A stretch of DNA of 64,000 nt from Herbaspirillum chlorophenolicum. GTDB taxonomy: Bacteria; Pseudomonadota; Gammaproteobacteria; Burkholderiales; Burkholderiaceae_D. The stretch covers positions 241,670-305,669 of the forward strand of contig NZ_LFLT01000002.1 in NCBI RefSeq assembly GCF_001189955.1, given 5' to 3'. A program made the translations under genes and the position numbers. Below are positions 29,369 through 38,457 of the stretch, piece after piece. The notes beneath the pieces were generated by a model. The model had not been told where the DNA came from. It worked only from the letters and a program-made list of their open reading frames with translations, and searched no databases. How positions within the stretch are numbered: position 1 is the stretch's first letter; every line of letters starts with the position of its first letter.

Positions 29369-31900
29369 TTATTCTCCGGCCAGGCCTGGCAGGCTGGCCA
29401 GTTGGGCGATCCGCTCCAGTTTGCGCGTGGAGACGATGATCGAACCGCTCGCGTTGCGGGCCAGGGCCTGGGTCAGCTTGACCGGCGCCGGCACCGCGCG
29501 CGTGGCGGCATCGGCCATATAGCCGTAGGTGAATTGCAGCGGGCGCTGGTGCGCCTGGAGCAAGTCTGCCTGATGCAGGCTCAGGCTGTCGCGTACCTGC
29601 ACCAATTGCGCCAGCCCCGGGCTCTGTTCCAGCATGGCGGCAATGGCCGCTGCTTCCCCCGCGATGCCCCAGTAGCGGATTTTCCCGGCCAAGACCAGGC
29701 TCTCCAGCCAGCGCTGCCATTCATCCGAGGCGATCAGTTCCGGCACCGGCTCATGCAGGTAAAGGATATCGATATGGCCGCGCCGCAGCCGGCGCAGGCT
29801 TTGCTCCAGGCTGGCCCGGGCGCGCGCCAGCGACCAGTCCACGACAGGCTGGTTGAGGCTCTTGATGAACTTGCCGGCTACCTTGCGCAGCAGGATGTCC
29901 GGCACCTGGGGACTGGAGCCGGGAGGGCCGTAGAGGCCGACCTTGGTGGCGATCGTGATGTCTTGCAGCTCGCTGGCGGAAAGCTGGCCGAGGCTTTGTT
30001 CGGCCAGGCCGAAGCCGTAGTAAGGCGAGGTGTCGAAATGCGTGAAGCCGGCGTCGATTGCCGCGCGCAGCAAGGCCAGGCGCTGTTCCTGCTTGAACAG
30101 GTGGTGCAGGCTGGCGGTGCCGAAGGAAAAGCGGCTGACGGCCAGGTCGGTGCCGGGGATGGTGATTTTCTTCATGGGCGGAATGTGGGTATTGTCCTGT
30201 CCCGATGTTGGCAGCGGGAACGGATAAAACGAAGGGATGGCGCTGCGCTCCTGCGCTCCGCCGGCCAGGCGCGCGGCCTGGCGCACGCCCATCGCCACCG
30301 CGAGAAAGGTCGGGTTGGCTTCGCCGGTGGTGGGGAAATTGCTGCTCGATGCCACATGCAAATGCGCCACGCCGTGCACCGCGCCATCGCGGTCGACCAC
30401 GCCGGCGCGGGGATCGGCACTCATGCGCGTGGTGCCGGTCTGGTGGAAGCCATCGGAAGCCTGTTCCAGGATATGGTCGAGGCGTTGTTCGGGCGGCCGG
30501 TGATAGGTGATATGACCCATGCCCGCCGCGCGCAGGTTCTGGTCCAGCACTTCGTGCGCCTGGAGCACCGATTCGGCATCGGCCGGCAGGTAGCGGAAGT
30601 CGATGTGCAGGCGCGGCCTGCCATAGGCATCCTGTTGCTTGGTCAACGTGACCCGGCTATCCGGATTGGGCAATTGCTCGGCGTGATAATTCAGTGCATA
30701 GGTGCCGCCCTCGTTGCGCAGTACGAAGCCCGGCTTGCGGGTCGGCGACAGGTAGCGCAGGTGCAGGATGTTGAATACGTCGGCGACGGCGCGCCAGGGC
30801 CGCCGCAGCACGTTCAGCACATGCGCGCCATAGCGGTATGGCGGAGGGCCGATGTGTTTCAGGCGGATCGCTTCGCTGAGCAGGCGGCGGCCGAGCAGCG
30901 GGACGGAGAGGGCGAGGAACACCAGTGACAAGGTCGGATTGCAGTGGCGCTCGTCGTAGAACGGCGGGTTGTCGGCGAAGAACGAGGTATTGAGCAGTTG
31001 CCGTTCGCGCTGCACACGTTCGGTCAGCGTGAAGCGGCGGCGCACATAGGTGCCGGTCGGGTCGAGCGAGAAGTCGAGCGCCGTGAAGGATTTCGGCTTG
31101 TTCAGCACCAGGCTGCCGATGCTGCCGAAAATATGCCCCATGTAATAGCCGCCGAGCGGTCCGCCCTGGCCACCGAACAGGCCCGGCATGTCTTGCGTCC
31201 GGCGCGCCTGTTCGGCCAGCAGCAGGCGGGTCGTCTCCAGCCCGCCGCAGGCCAGCACGTAATCGCCGGCATGGACTTCGATAGCTTGGTCGACATGCCG
31301 CACTTGCAGGCCGCGCAGGTGGATACCGCCGTCGGCTTGCGGTATCAGGTCCAGGCCGGTGACCGTCGCATCGAACAGGATATCGATGCCCGGTGTGGCC
31401 AGCGCCCAGCCGCCAAGCTTGGGCGCCAGCTTGGGCTGCTGTGACCAGCGCTCCAACTGCGAGAGCTCGATGTCCGGCATCGCGGGCCAGTCGGATGGCG
31501 AGCGGAACAGCGCCTTGCTGCAATCGAGGAATTGCGCCGCCGCCGGATACCAGGGCAGCAGTTCATCGAGCGCAATCGGCCACTCGCTGCCGGGCACGAA
31601 ATCGCGCGGGGCGAAATCGATCGGCTCGAACGGCACGCAACGCCCGCCCCATAACCAGGAGCCGCCGCCCAGGCCGCGCTGTGTGGCAATCTCCATCGGA
31701 GCATGGCGGTGCGCATCGGTGATGTGGGCCCGGGCATGCTCCTGTCCAGTGTCGTCGCGCTCACTCTTTCCCGACTCCAGGAGCAGTACGCGCGCGCCGC
31801 GCGCCCGTGCTTCCAGTGCCATTGACAAGCCGACCGGGCCGGTGCCGACAATGCAAAGGTCGTAACAGTGGTCGGCGGTCAGGCCGGACAGAATTGCCAT
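29369..31900 (-). CDS. GMC oxidoreductase fused to aldo/keto reductase
   Basis: One continuous 843-residue frame with two enzymes. Residues about 1-550 are a GMC (glucose-methanol-choline) FAD oxidoreductase: DLCIVGTGPVGLSMALEARA dinucleotide fold, GGGSWLWGGRCVPF, and the C-terminal GTTRMSADPRAG and SSSNFPTTGEANPTFLAVAMG with the catalytic His and Asn. Residues about 576-843, beginning MKKITIPGTDLAVSRFSFG, are an aldo/keto reductase with the tetrad Asp, Tyr (HFDTSPYYGFG), Lys (IATKVG) and His (YLHEP). No stop or ribosome site separates them. It is 14 bases after a family 2 glycosyltransferase and borders the exopolysaccharide locus, so it probably oxidises and reduces a sugar or sugar nucleotide. 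Confidence 0.85.
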   Translation of the reverse strand: MAILSGLTADHCYDLCIVGTGPVGLSMALEARARGARVLLLESGKSERDDTGQEHARAHITDAHRHAPMEIATQRGLGGGSWLWGGRCVPFEPIDFAPRDFVPGSEWPIALDELLPWYPAAAQFLDCSKALFRSPSDWPAMPDIELSQLERWSQQPKLAPKLGGWALATPGIDILFDATVTGLDLIPQADGGIHLRGLQVRHVDQAIEVHAGDYVLACGGLETTRLLLAEQARRTQDMPGLFGGQGGPLGGYYMGHIFGSIGSLVLNKPKSFTALDFSLDPTGTYVRRRFTLTERVQRERQLLNTSFFADNPPFYDERHCNPTLSLVFLALSVPLLGRRLLSEAIRLKHIGPPPYRYGAHVLNVLRRPWRAVADVFNILHLRYLSPTRKPGFVLRNEGGTYALNYHAEQLPNPDSRVTLTKQQDAYGRPRLHIDFRYLPADAESVLQAHEVLDQNLRAAGMGHITYHRPPEQRLDHILEQASDGFHQTGTTRMSADPRAGVVDRDGAVHGVAHLHVASSSNFPTTGEANPTFLAVAMGVRQAARLAGGAQERSAIPSFYPFPLPTSGQDNTHIPPMKKITIPGTDLAVSRFSFGTASLHHLFKQEQRLALLRAAIDAGFTHFDTSPYYGFGLAEQSLGQLSASELQDITIATKVGLYGPPGSSPQVPDILLRKVAGKFIKSLNQPVVDWSLARARASLEQSLRRLRRGHIDILYLHEPVPELIASDEWQRWLESLVLAGKIRYWGIAGEAAAIAAMLEQSPGLAQLVQVRDSLSLHQADLLQAHQRPLQFTYGYMADAATRAVPAPVKLTQALARNASGSIIVSTRKLERIAQLASLPGLAGE

Positions 31901-31914
31901 AAGGCACCCCCCGA

Positions 31915-32856
31915 TTAGTTCTTTTTACCGAAAAAATGCTGCTTCAGACGCTTCATTTGCCATGCGCGCAGGTAGCGCCGGAATTCGGGGTTGTCGTAAC
32001 GCGGCAGGCCGCGCAGCGCCGACAGGAAATAGCTGTAGATCATCAGCAGGCCGCCGATGACGACAGGCTTTTCGCGCATGCGGTTGATGCCGGTGGCGAT
32101 CGCGTAGAGCGGGTGGTACCCCATATACCAGTTGCCGCGCCCCCAGCGCAGGCGTCCTTCGTAGATATGCTTGTCGGACGAGCCCATGATCCGGTGGTGC
32201 CACAGCCAGGCTTGCGGATCGTAGTAGCAGAAGGTTTTCCAGCCCTTCATCCAGGCCGTATGCACATCGATGCCATCCCATGACAGATGCTGCACAAAGC
32301 CGCCGATGTCCTCGAAGGCATCGCGCCGGTACAGTTTGAACTGGCCGGCGACTTGTTCATCGATATGGCTTTCCTCGATGTACTTGCCGTCTTCGTAGCG
32401 ATAGACCTTGCCCGATACTGCCGCCAGCTTTGGGTCTTCGCTGAATTGTTGGAACATGTGTTCCAGGTAGTGCGGGCCGAACGACATGTCGCCATCCAGC
32501 TTGGCGATGTATTGGTAATCCTTGTTGAGGATGTGTTCGACGCCGAAATTGAAGGCCGCCACAACGCCGCCGCCCAACTTGCGGAAGCCGCGGTCCTGCC
32601 GGGGGACCAGCCGGATGAAGGGAAACTTCGCGGCATATTCGCGCACGATGTCGGGCGTCTGGTCGGTCGAACCGTCGTCCACCAGGATCCACTCCAGCGG
32701 CCGGTATGTCTGCGCGACCATCGAATCCATGGTCAGGCGGAGATATTGGGCCTCGTCTCTCACCGGCGAAATGATGACCAACGGAACGACACGCGGATTA
32801 TCTGCCGGAGGCGCGGCAACCGGCTGCAACGCTTCTGCCTGTTGGAGAGCGTTCAT
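31915..32856 (-). CDS. Family 2 glycosyltransferase
   Basis: A 313-residue GT-A fold transferase. The start is LVIISPVRDEAQYLRLTMDSM, then VDDGSTD and the metal-binding IAKLDGDMSF motif; the C-terminal region has a conserved HHRIMGSSDKHIYEGRLRWGRGNWYMG stretch (residues in two parts). It adds a sugar to the lipid-linked repeat unit on the cytoplasmic side. It is divergent from the WecG-type gene across an AT-rich region with a palindrome, and is co-transcribed with the GMC-AKR fusion. Sugar specificity is unknown. Confidence 0.88.
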   Translation of the reverse strand: MNALQQAEALQPVAAPPADNPRVVPLVIISPVRDEAQYLRLTMDSMVAQTYRPLEWILVDDGSTDQTPDIVREYAAKFPFIRLVPRQDRGFRKLGGGVVAAFNFGVEHILNKDYQYIAKLDGDMSFGPHYLEHMFQQFSEDPKLAAVSGKVYRYEDGKYIEESHIDEQVAGQFKLYRRDAFEDIGGFVQHLSWDGIDVHTAWMKGWKTFCYYDPQAWLWHHRIMGSSDKHIYEGRLRWGRGNWYMGYHPLYAIATGINRMREKPVVIGGLLMIYSYFLSALRGLPRYDNPEFRRYLRAWQMKRLKQHFFGKKN

Positions 32857-32942
32857 GCGCGGGGAGCGGAAAGAGGAAATGGATGCATGGCAGTTTGCTA
32901 TCGGGACGGTTTCAAGATTTTTTTAAAGTCCGGAAAATCGTG

Positions 32943-32978
32943 TTTTTGTCGGCATTTTCGAGAATTGCCGACGAAAAA
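32943..32978. promoter_or_regulatory. Palindrome in the divergent exopolysaccharide promoter region
   Basis: GTCGGCA (32948-32954) and TGCCGAC (32966-32972) form an exact dyad with an 11-base centre, flanked by TTTTT on the left and AAAAA on the right. Neither strand has a U tract, so it is an operator candidate, not a terminator. It lies between the glycosyltransferase and WecG-type starts. Confidence 0.45.
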
Positions 32979-33012
32979 CATCATAAATTTATTCAACGAG
33001 CCATCGTTAGAA

Positions 33013-33041
33013 TTGCTAAAATGATGTCAATTTTATACTAT
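33013..33041 (+). promoter_or_regulatory. Promoter of the WecG-type/undecaprenyl transferase unit
   Basis: TTGCTA (33013-33018), a 17-base spacer, then TACTAT (33036-33041), about 40-60 bases before the first start codon of the plus-strand exopolysaccharide unit. Confidence 0.6.
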
Positions 33042-33080
33042 TTTATCGCTCGAAAAGCTTTTGGGAAAGCGATACGATCA

Positions 33081-33914
33081 ATGGAAGGCATCAGTGCAAT
33101 GCAGACACAAGCGGTGCCAGCGGGGCTGAGCACGACGGAATTTCCGACTGTACCCTTGTTCGGGCTGGATATCTGCGCGGTCCGCTTCGACGAGGCTGCC
33201 GACGCCTTGTTTGCCTACGCCAGCGCCGGCGCGCGTCCCGCCCGCGTGATCGTCACACCCAATGTCGACCATCTGGTACGGCTGCAGGATGCGTCCGCCG
33301 AATTCACCGAGCCGTATCGTGGTGCGGATTACATTTTCGCCGATGGCATGCCAGTGGTGTGGGCCAGCCGGCTCCTGGGTCGGCCCTTGCCGGAGCGCGT
33401 TACCGGCGCCGATCTGTTCCTGGCGCTGGCGCAGAAGGCGAGCCAGGCCGGGATGCCGGTCACTGTCATTGGCGGCATGCCGGGGCAGGAAGAGATGCTG
33501 CGCGCAGCGTTCGCACGCGTTTATCCGGGGATGCCGCTGGAGCTGTTTTGCCCATCGATGCAATTCGACCCGTTGGGTGCGGAGGGGATCGAAGCCCGGG
33601 ACCGGGTCAATCGCCAGCGGCCCGGGATCGTCTTCATCTGCCTGGGCATGCCCAAGCAGGAGCGTTGGGCGTTCGCTTGGCAGCAGCAACTGGATGCGTC
33701 GCTGGTGCTGTGCGTTGGGGCCGCAATGGACTTCGCGCTCGGCTTCAAGCGGCGGGCGCCGCGCTGGATGCAGAAAGCCGGGCTGGAGTGGTTCTGGCGG
33801 CTGGCATCGGAGCCGCACCGCTTGTGGCGGCGCTACATCATGCGGGGATCGCGTTTCGTTGGCTTGCTGGCGCGGGAGCTGAAAAAAAACAGTAAAGGCA
33901 AGGCCGGCCGCTGA
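33081..33914 (+). CDS. WecG/TagA/CpsF-family glycosyltransferase
   Basis: A GT26 enzyme of 277 residues that adds a second sugar to a lipid-linked intermediate. Family motifs are VIVTPNVDHLVRLQ, FADGMPVVWASRLLG, ERVTGADLF, FICLGMPKQERWA and GAAMDFALGFKRRAPRWMQKAGLEW (given in parts in the sequence order). The start is uncertain between the ATG at 33081 and one at 33099 (GGAAGG ahead); the open frame extends upstream into the promoter and those methionines are rejected. First gene of the plus-strand exopolysaccharide unit. Confidence 0.88.
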   Translation: MEGISAMQTQAVPAGLSTTEFPTVPLFGLDICAVRFDEAADALFAYASAGARPARVIVTPNVDHLVRLQDASAEFTEPYRGADYIFADGMPVVWASRLLGRPLPERVTGADLFLALAQKASQAGMPVTVIGGMPGQEEMLRAAFARVYPGMPLELFCPSMQFDPLGAEGIEARDRVNRQRPGIVFICLGMPKQERWAFAWQQQLDASLVLCVGAAMDFALGFKRRAPRWMQKAGLEWFWRLASEPHRLWRRYIMRGSRFVGLLARELKKNSKGKAGR

Positions 33915-33961
33915 GCGGCATTCGAACCGGACCCGGAGGGTCATCACGACAGGAGTGGAAC

Positions 33962-35368
33962 GTGGGTTTTTATCGCGATAACAACAATCACCATATCGCC
34001 TTGTTTGGATTTATCGTCGGTGCCGTTTATGCGGCCGCCATCGTGCTGAGCCTGATGCTGTGCGTGACGTTCTATGAGCCGGCACAGTTCGCGACATTCC
34101 GTTACATCGGCTTGCTCGGCATGATCGGCGGGTTCATCGTGTTCAGCGATACGCGCCGTTTCGAGATCAACAATGACGCTTGGGCGATCCACGGCATCGG
34201 CAGCATTTTCAAATCCTGGCTGACGGTGTATTTCTTCATCGTGCTGCTGGTCTACCTGTCCAAGACGGGCGAAGACTATTCCCGCATCGTCATGGCTTCC
34301 TGGCTGGTCGTCACGCCGTTCGCGCTGGTGCTGGCCTCGATTCTCACCCGTTACTGGGCATTGCGGCTCTACAACTCCAAGGAACAGCGCCGCACGGCGG
34401 TTTTCGTCGGCTTCAGCGAGGATGCACAGCAACTGGCCGGTTCCTTCAAGAGCGCCAGGATCCTTGGCATCAAGCCGGTCGGTTTCTTCGACAACCGCCA
34501 GGGAGTGCAGCGCATCGGCGATACCCTGCCGCGCCTGGGCGCGCTGAGCGATGCCTCGGAATGGCTGCGCAAGAACCCGGTGGATGTCGTGTTCATCGGC
34601 CTGGTGCATGTGCGCGCGGCCGACATCCTCCCCATCATCGATTCGCTGCATGACTCGGTGGCCTCGTTCTACTTCGTGCCGGAGTCCAAGCTGTTCGGCC
34701 TGGGCCATATCCAGTACGAAGAATTTGCCGGCGTGCCCGTGCTGTGCGCTTACGAAACCCCGTTCATCGGGCTGGCGCGCATCTTCAAGCGGCTGTTCGA
34801 CGTGGTGCTGGCGGCGATGATCCTGATCTTGCTGAGCCCGCTGATGCTCTTGATCTCCATCGGCGTCAAGCTGTCGTCGCCGGGGCCGGTGATTTTCAAG
34901 CAAAAGCGCTATGGCGTGGGCGGGCAGGAAATAGTGGTGTCGAAATTCCGCTCCATGCGCAGCGACCTGCCGCCGGAAACCGGCGAGGTCAAGCAGGCAA
35001 CCGTGGGCGATGTGCGCGTGACGCCGCTGGGCCGCATCTTGCGCAAGACCTCGCTGGATGAGCTGCCGCAGTTCCTCAACGTGCTGGAAGGCTCGATGAG
35101 CATCGTCGGCCCGCGCCCGCACGCGGTCCAGCATAACGAGCTCTATCGCCGCCAGGTGAAAGGCTATATGCTGCGCCATAAGGTCAAGCCGGGCATTACC
35201 GGATGGGCGCAGATCAATGGCTTCCGCGGCGAGACCGATACCTTGGAGAAGATGCAAAAACGCATCGAGTGCGACCTGTACTACATGCGGCACTGGTCGC
35301 TGTCCCTTGACCTGAAGATCATCCTGAAGACCGTCCTGGTTGTATTCAAAGACCAAAATGCGTATTGA
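33962..35368 (+). CDS. Undecaprenyl-phosphate hexose-1-phosphate transferase (initiating)
   Basis: A polyprenyl glycosylphosphotransferase of 468 residues that starts the repeat unit by putting hexose-1-phosphate (glucose in related WcaJ/EpsB enzymes) on undecaprenyl phosphate. It has about four N-terminal membrane helices (to about 135), a Rossmann-like middle (RRTAVFVGFSEDAQQLAG), a fifth helix (VVLAAMILILLSPLMLLISIG), and the catalytic C-terminus with VIFKQKRYG, VSKFRSMRSD, RKTSLDELPQFLNVLEGSMS and GPRPHA. It starts at GTG with AGGAG seven bases ahead. It follows the GT26 gene and overlaps the next gene by 11 bases. Confidence 0.92.
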   Translation: MGFYRDNNNHHIALFGFIVGAVYAAAIVLSLMLCVTFYEPAQFATFRYIGLLGMIGGFIVFSDTRRFEINNDAWAIHGIGSIFKSWLTVYFFIVLLVYLSKTGEDYSRIVMASWLVVTPFALVLASILTRYWALRLYNSKEQRRTAVFVGFSEDAQQLAGSFKSARILGIKPVGFFDNRQGVQRIGDTLPRLGALSDASEWLRKNPVDVVFIGLVHVRAADILPIIDSLHDSVASFYFVPESKLFGLGHIQYEEFAGVPVLCAYETPFIGLARIFKRLFDVVLAAMILILLSPLMLLISIGVKLSSPGPVIFKQKRYGVGGQEIVVSKFRSMRSDLPPETGEVKQATVGDVRVTPLGRILRKTSLDELPQFLNVLEGSMSIVGPRPHAVQHNELYRRQVKGYMLRHKVKPGITGWAQINGFRGETDTLEKMQKRIECDLYYMRHWSLSLDLKIILKTVLVVFKDQNAY

Positions 35369-36572
35369 GCCGGCTGCCATGCCGCTTGCCGTGCCCGGCC
35401 TGAACCCGGGCGCGTTGCAGGTACGCGTTTTCACTTCGCTGGAAGCGGCGCAGGCGCGCTGGGAGGCGGCCGAGCAGGCATGCGCCGGCTACGGCTTCCA
35501 GCGTTTCGCCTGGCTGGCCCATTGGCAGCGCCAACTGGGGCAGCGGCAGGGATGGCGGCTCGCCTTGACCGAAGTCTGCGATGCCGGCGGCAACACGCTG
35601 ATGTTCATTCCTTTCGGCCTGCGGTCCCAGGCTGGCTTGCGTGTGCTGGGGCTGCTCGGCGGCGAAGTGACCGACTACAACGCCTGCCTGTTGCATCCCG
35701 ACTTCGTCCGGCAGGTTCCCACCGGCCGCTGGGAAGCATTCTGGCAGGCGCTGCGGCCTGCGCTGCCGCCGTTTGACCTGGTGCGCATCGGCCGTTCTCC
35801 ATTGCAGATCGAGCATCCCGCCAGCGGCGAGATGTTCGACAATCCTTTGACGTATTGGCCGCGGGACCGGGCCGCCTGGCAGCTCGAACGCGCTCATATC
35901 GCGACACTGGGCGAGAGTTTCGAGGCCTTCCAGAAAACGCGCAGCGCCAAGATGTTTGCCGATACCCGCCGCCAGCGGCGGCGCCTGGAAGAACTGTGCC
36001 CGGGAGGCGTGCGCATCGTCCTGCGGGCGGCCGGTGCGGAACAGGACGCCATCGTGGCTGCCATGGCACGCCAGAAGGCGCGGCGCTGGCGCGAAACCGG
36101 CAGCCACGACGTGTTCGCCGAACCCGGCTACCTGGACTTCTATCGGGGCTTGGCGGTCGATTGCGGGGGGACGGAGGGCTGGGTGCAGGTGTCCGCCTTG
36201 TTCGTCGGGGAAGACATCGTCGCCACGCATTGGGGCATGGCGCACGGGCGGCGTTTCTACTGGATCATGCCCGGTTATGAAGACGGCGAATGGGGGCGCT
36301 ACTCGGTCGGCCGCGTATTGATGGATGCGGTGGTGCAGGATTGCATCGCACGCGGTTTCGCCTTGTTCGACCTGACCGTGGGCGACGAGGCCTACAAGGC
36401 GCAATGGGCCGACCATGAACTGGCGCTCGCCAGTTTCGAGGCCGGCGTCAGTTGGCGCGGCAAAGGCGTGGTGGCGTTGCGTCGCCTTTTGCGCGCCGCG
36501 AAAGAAAAAGCACGCAGCCATCGTGGTTTGCGCAACCTGGTGCGCCGCCTGAGCGGCAAGGCGCCGTTATAG
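35358..36572 (+). CDS. GNAT-type (BioF2/CelD-like) acyltransferase of polysaccharide synthesis
   Basis: A 404-residue protein of the CelD/BcsL-like GNAT group often found in cellulose and exopolysaccharide clusters. The C-terminal GNAT region is seen in KTRSAKMFADTRRQRRRLEE, then VSALFVGEDIVATHWGMAHG, YSVGRVLMDAVVQDCIARGF and FDLTVGDEAYKAQWAD. It probably transfers an acyl group to a sugar or to an amino sugar precursor. The ATG overlaps the stop of the undecaprenyl transferase by 11 bases, pointing to translational coupling; a methionine seven codons later is possible. The gene converges with the deacetylase gene. Confidence 0.75.
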   Translation: MRIEPAAMPLAVPGLNPGALQVRVFTSLEAAQARWEAAEQACAGYGFQRFAWLAHWQRQLGQRQGWRLALTEVCDAGGNTLMFIPFGLRSQAGLRVLGLLGGEVTDYNACLLHPDFVRQVPTGRWEAFWQALRPALPPFDLVRIGRSPLQIEHPASGEMFDNPLTYWPRDRAAWQLERAHIATLGESFEAFQKTRSAKMFADTRRQRRRLEELCPGGVRIVLRAAGAEQDAIVAAMARQKARRWRETGSHDVFAEPGYLDFYRGLAVDCGGTEGWVQVSALFVGEDIVATHWGMAHGRRFYWIMPGYEDGEWGRYSVGRVLMDAVVQDCIARGFALFDLTVGDEAYKAQWADHELALASFEAGVSWRGKGVVALRRLLRAAKEKARSHRGLRNLVRRLSGKAPL

Positions 36573-36576
36573 CTTC

Positions 36577-37329
36577 TTATCCTGCCCGGGATTCCCAGTA
36601 ATCGATCGCGGCGCCCACCGGCAATACCTTGCAGCCGGCATCGAGCGCGGCTTTCACCGCCAGCGCCAATTTCTCCGGGGCATAGCCGAAACGGCTGGGC
36701 GGATCTTCCACATCGTGCGTGTTGAGTACCAGCCAGCCTTTGCGGGCGGCGGTTTGGCCGACCAACTCTTCATAAGAAGGCGTCTCGGTCGTTTCGGCAT
36801 ACAGGCGGTGGGTCTGGATCGCATTCAGGTCGACCTCGCCGTAATGCGGGCCGCCGCCGGTGATGCGGCTGGAGCGGAAGCGCCGGCTGCAGATCCGTTT
36901 GGCGCCCAGCGCGTAGGCGCCGAACGGGTAAGCGAAATCCAGTCCTTGCAAATCCACACCCAGGTGCGCAAGAAAACGTGCATTGCGTTCCAGTTCCGCC
37001 GTGAGCCGGCAGGTGCCGAGGGTGTCGCAGCGGATGTGCGAATAGCTGTGGCAGCCGATTTCATGCCCGTTGGCCAGGAGCCGGCGCAGTTGTTCTTCGG
37101 AGTGGCAGGGCTTGCCTTCTTCCAATTGGCCGGTCAGGCCGCCGGCGACGTAGAACGTGCCGCGCACCCCATGCCGTTCCAATGCCTCCGCGCCGGCTTC
37201 GCAGGCTGAGGCCGGCACGTCGTCGAAGGTGAAGCTGACCACACCGGCCGGCCCGCGCAGGGGCAGCATATTGCGGTGGGTATGGCGGGCGAGCAAGCGG
37301 CTCAGGCGCAGTGCAATGGAGAGAGACAT
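36577..37329 (-). CDS. NodB-type polysaccharide deacetylase
   Basis: A 250-residue family 4 carbohydrate esterase. The metal-binding and catalytic motifs are present: VVSFTFDDVP (catalytic Asp and metal Asp) and GCHSYSH (two metal His). DFAYPFGAY matches motif 3. No signal peptide is seen, so action may be cytoplasmic or at the inner-membrane face, or the N-terminal helical segment may anchor it. It removes N- or O-acetyl groups from the polymer or its building block. Last gene of the eps operon, 15 bases after the acyltransferase, which fits a balance of acylation and deacylation. Confidence 0.88.
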   Translation of the reverse strand: MSLSIALRLSRLLARHTHRNMLPLRGPAGVVSFTFDDVPASACEAGAEALERHGVRGTFYVAGGLTGQLEEGKPCHSEEQLRRLLANGHEIGCHSYSHIRCDTLGTCRLTAELERNARFLAHLGVDLQGLDFAYPFGAYALGAKRICSRRFRSSRITGGGPHYGEVDLNAIQTHRLYAETTETPSYEELVGQTAARKGWLVLNTHDVEDPPSRFGYAPEKLALAVKAALDAGCKVLPVGAAIDYWESRAG

Positions 37330-37344
37330 GGTGATGGGTTCGCG

Positions 37345-38457
37345 TCAGTCATTGACGATATGCGCGCCGAAGCGCTTGCGCAAGTTCATGAAGGGTTGCT
37401 CCAGGCCATAGTATGACGCTGTCGCCAACGCGAATGATAGTACCAGCGCCGTCAGCGCGAAGCCCATATAGTGCTGCAGGCCGATCCGGCCGACGCCGAG
37501 GCTGCCAGGCCCCCAAAGTATTTCGCTCAACACGATGGCGATAGGGTGGTAGAGGTAGAGCGAATAGGACCATGCCCCCAGCTTGCGGCCCGGCCTGGAT
37601 TCCAGCGCCGCCGTCACCGGCTGCATTGCATGGGTGAAGCAGATCGCGGTGATCAGCGGCATCAGCGCCAGTCCTTGCAGCGAATAGCGCAGCGTGTCGC
37701 GGAAATGGTCGTTGCGGATCAGGAAGGAGGCCAGCAGCATCAGCACGCAAACCGCCTGCACCAGCTTGCCCGACGAGAAACGCACCCAGTGCTGCTGCGT
37801 GTCATTGGCCAGGATCAGCGTCAGCCACGCGCCGTAGAGGATGGAGTCGATACGGGTATCGGTGCCCATATAGATGCGGTCGCTGCTGGCGCCGGTGAAA
37901 TGCAGGCCGCTGCGCCATAGCAGCACCGCCAGTACGCCCAGCCCAAGCGTCAGGGAAAACGTGCGCAGCCGGGGCGCCAGTGCGGCGCACAGCAGGGGGA
38001 ACAGCAGGTAGTACTGCTCTTCGATCGACAGCGACCACAGGATGCTGAACGGGTCGAAGCCGTCGCGCCCTTGGCCGAAGTGGATGTAGATGCCGTAGTA
38101 GTTGGCGTAGTAGAACAGGGCCGAGGCGATCTTGCCCCAGGGGGTGATGCCGCCGTCGGCGTTGAAGGCCAGCGTGCCCAGAACGATCGCCGCCAGCAGC
38201 GCCGGGTAGAGCCGGAACGCCCGGCGCGCGTAGAAGTTGCCGATGCCGATGCGGCCCTTGGCCTCATGCTCGGCCAGCAGCAGCCGGGTGATCAGCATGC
38301 CGCTGATGAAGAAGAACAGCGTCACGCCGAAGCCGCCCGGAATCACGTGATTGAACCCCAGGTGCGCGAACAGCACCAGCATCACTGCGCAGGCGCGCAA
38401 GCCATCCAGGCCGGGAATGTAACCGTAGGCAGGCGTTGCGCCGGCAGGCGGCCTCAT
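37345..38457 (-). CDS. OafA/YrhL-type membrane O-acyltransferase
   Basis: A 370-residue acyltransferase 3 family protein with about ten hydrophobic helices. It begins GYIPGLDGLRACAVMLVLFAHLGF, whose RA and H residues are family marks, then GVTLFFFISGMLITRLLLAEHE and FYARRAFRLYPALL, and SLSIEEQYYLLFPLL. It transfers acetyl or other short acyl groups onto the polysaccharide. Its ATG overlaps the upstream epsL stop by ATGA, so it is part of the eps operon, and the deacetylase follows. Confidence 0.92.
   Translation of the reverse strand: MRPPAGATPAYGYIPGLDGLRACAVMLVLFAHLGFNHVIPGGFGVTLFFFISGMLITRLLLAEHEAKGRIGIGNFYARRAFRLYPALLAAIVLGTLAFNADGGITPWGKIASALFYYANYYGIYIHFGQGRDGFDPFSILWSLSIEEQYYLLFPLLCAALAPRLRTFSLTLGLGVLAVLLWRSGLHFTGASSDRIYMGTDTRIDSILYGAWLTLILANDTQQHWVRFSSGKLVQAVCVLMLLASFLIRNDHFRDTLRYSLQGLALMPLITAICFTHAMQPVTAALESRPGRKLGAWSYSLYLYHPIAIVLSEILWGPGSLGVGRIGLQHYMGFALTALVLSFALATASYYGLEQPFMNLRKRFGAHIVND

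Noticed and set aside
32943..32978. Reading the divergent-region palindrome as a terminator
   Set aside because: No T run follows it on either strand and it lies between divergent starts.
32883..33080. Upstream extension of the WecG-type gene
   Set aside because: These codons lie across the AT-rich promoter and palindrome and do not look like the family.
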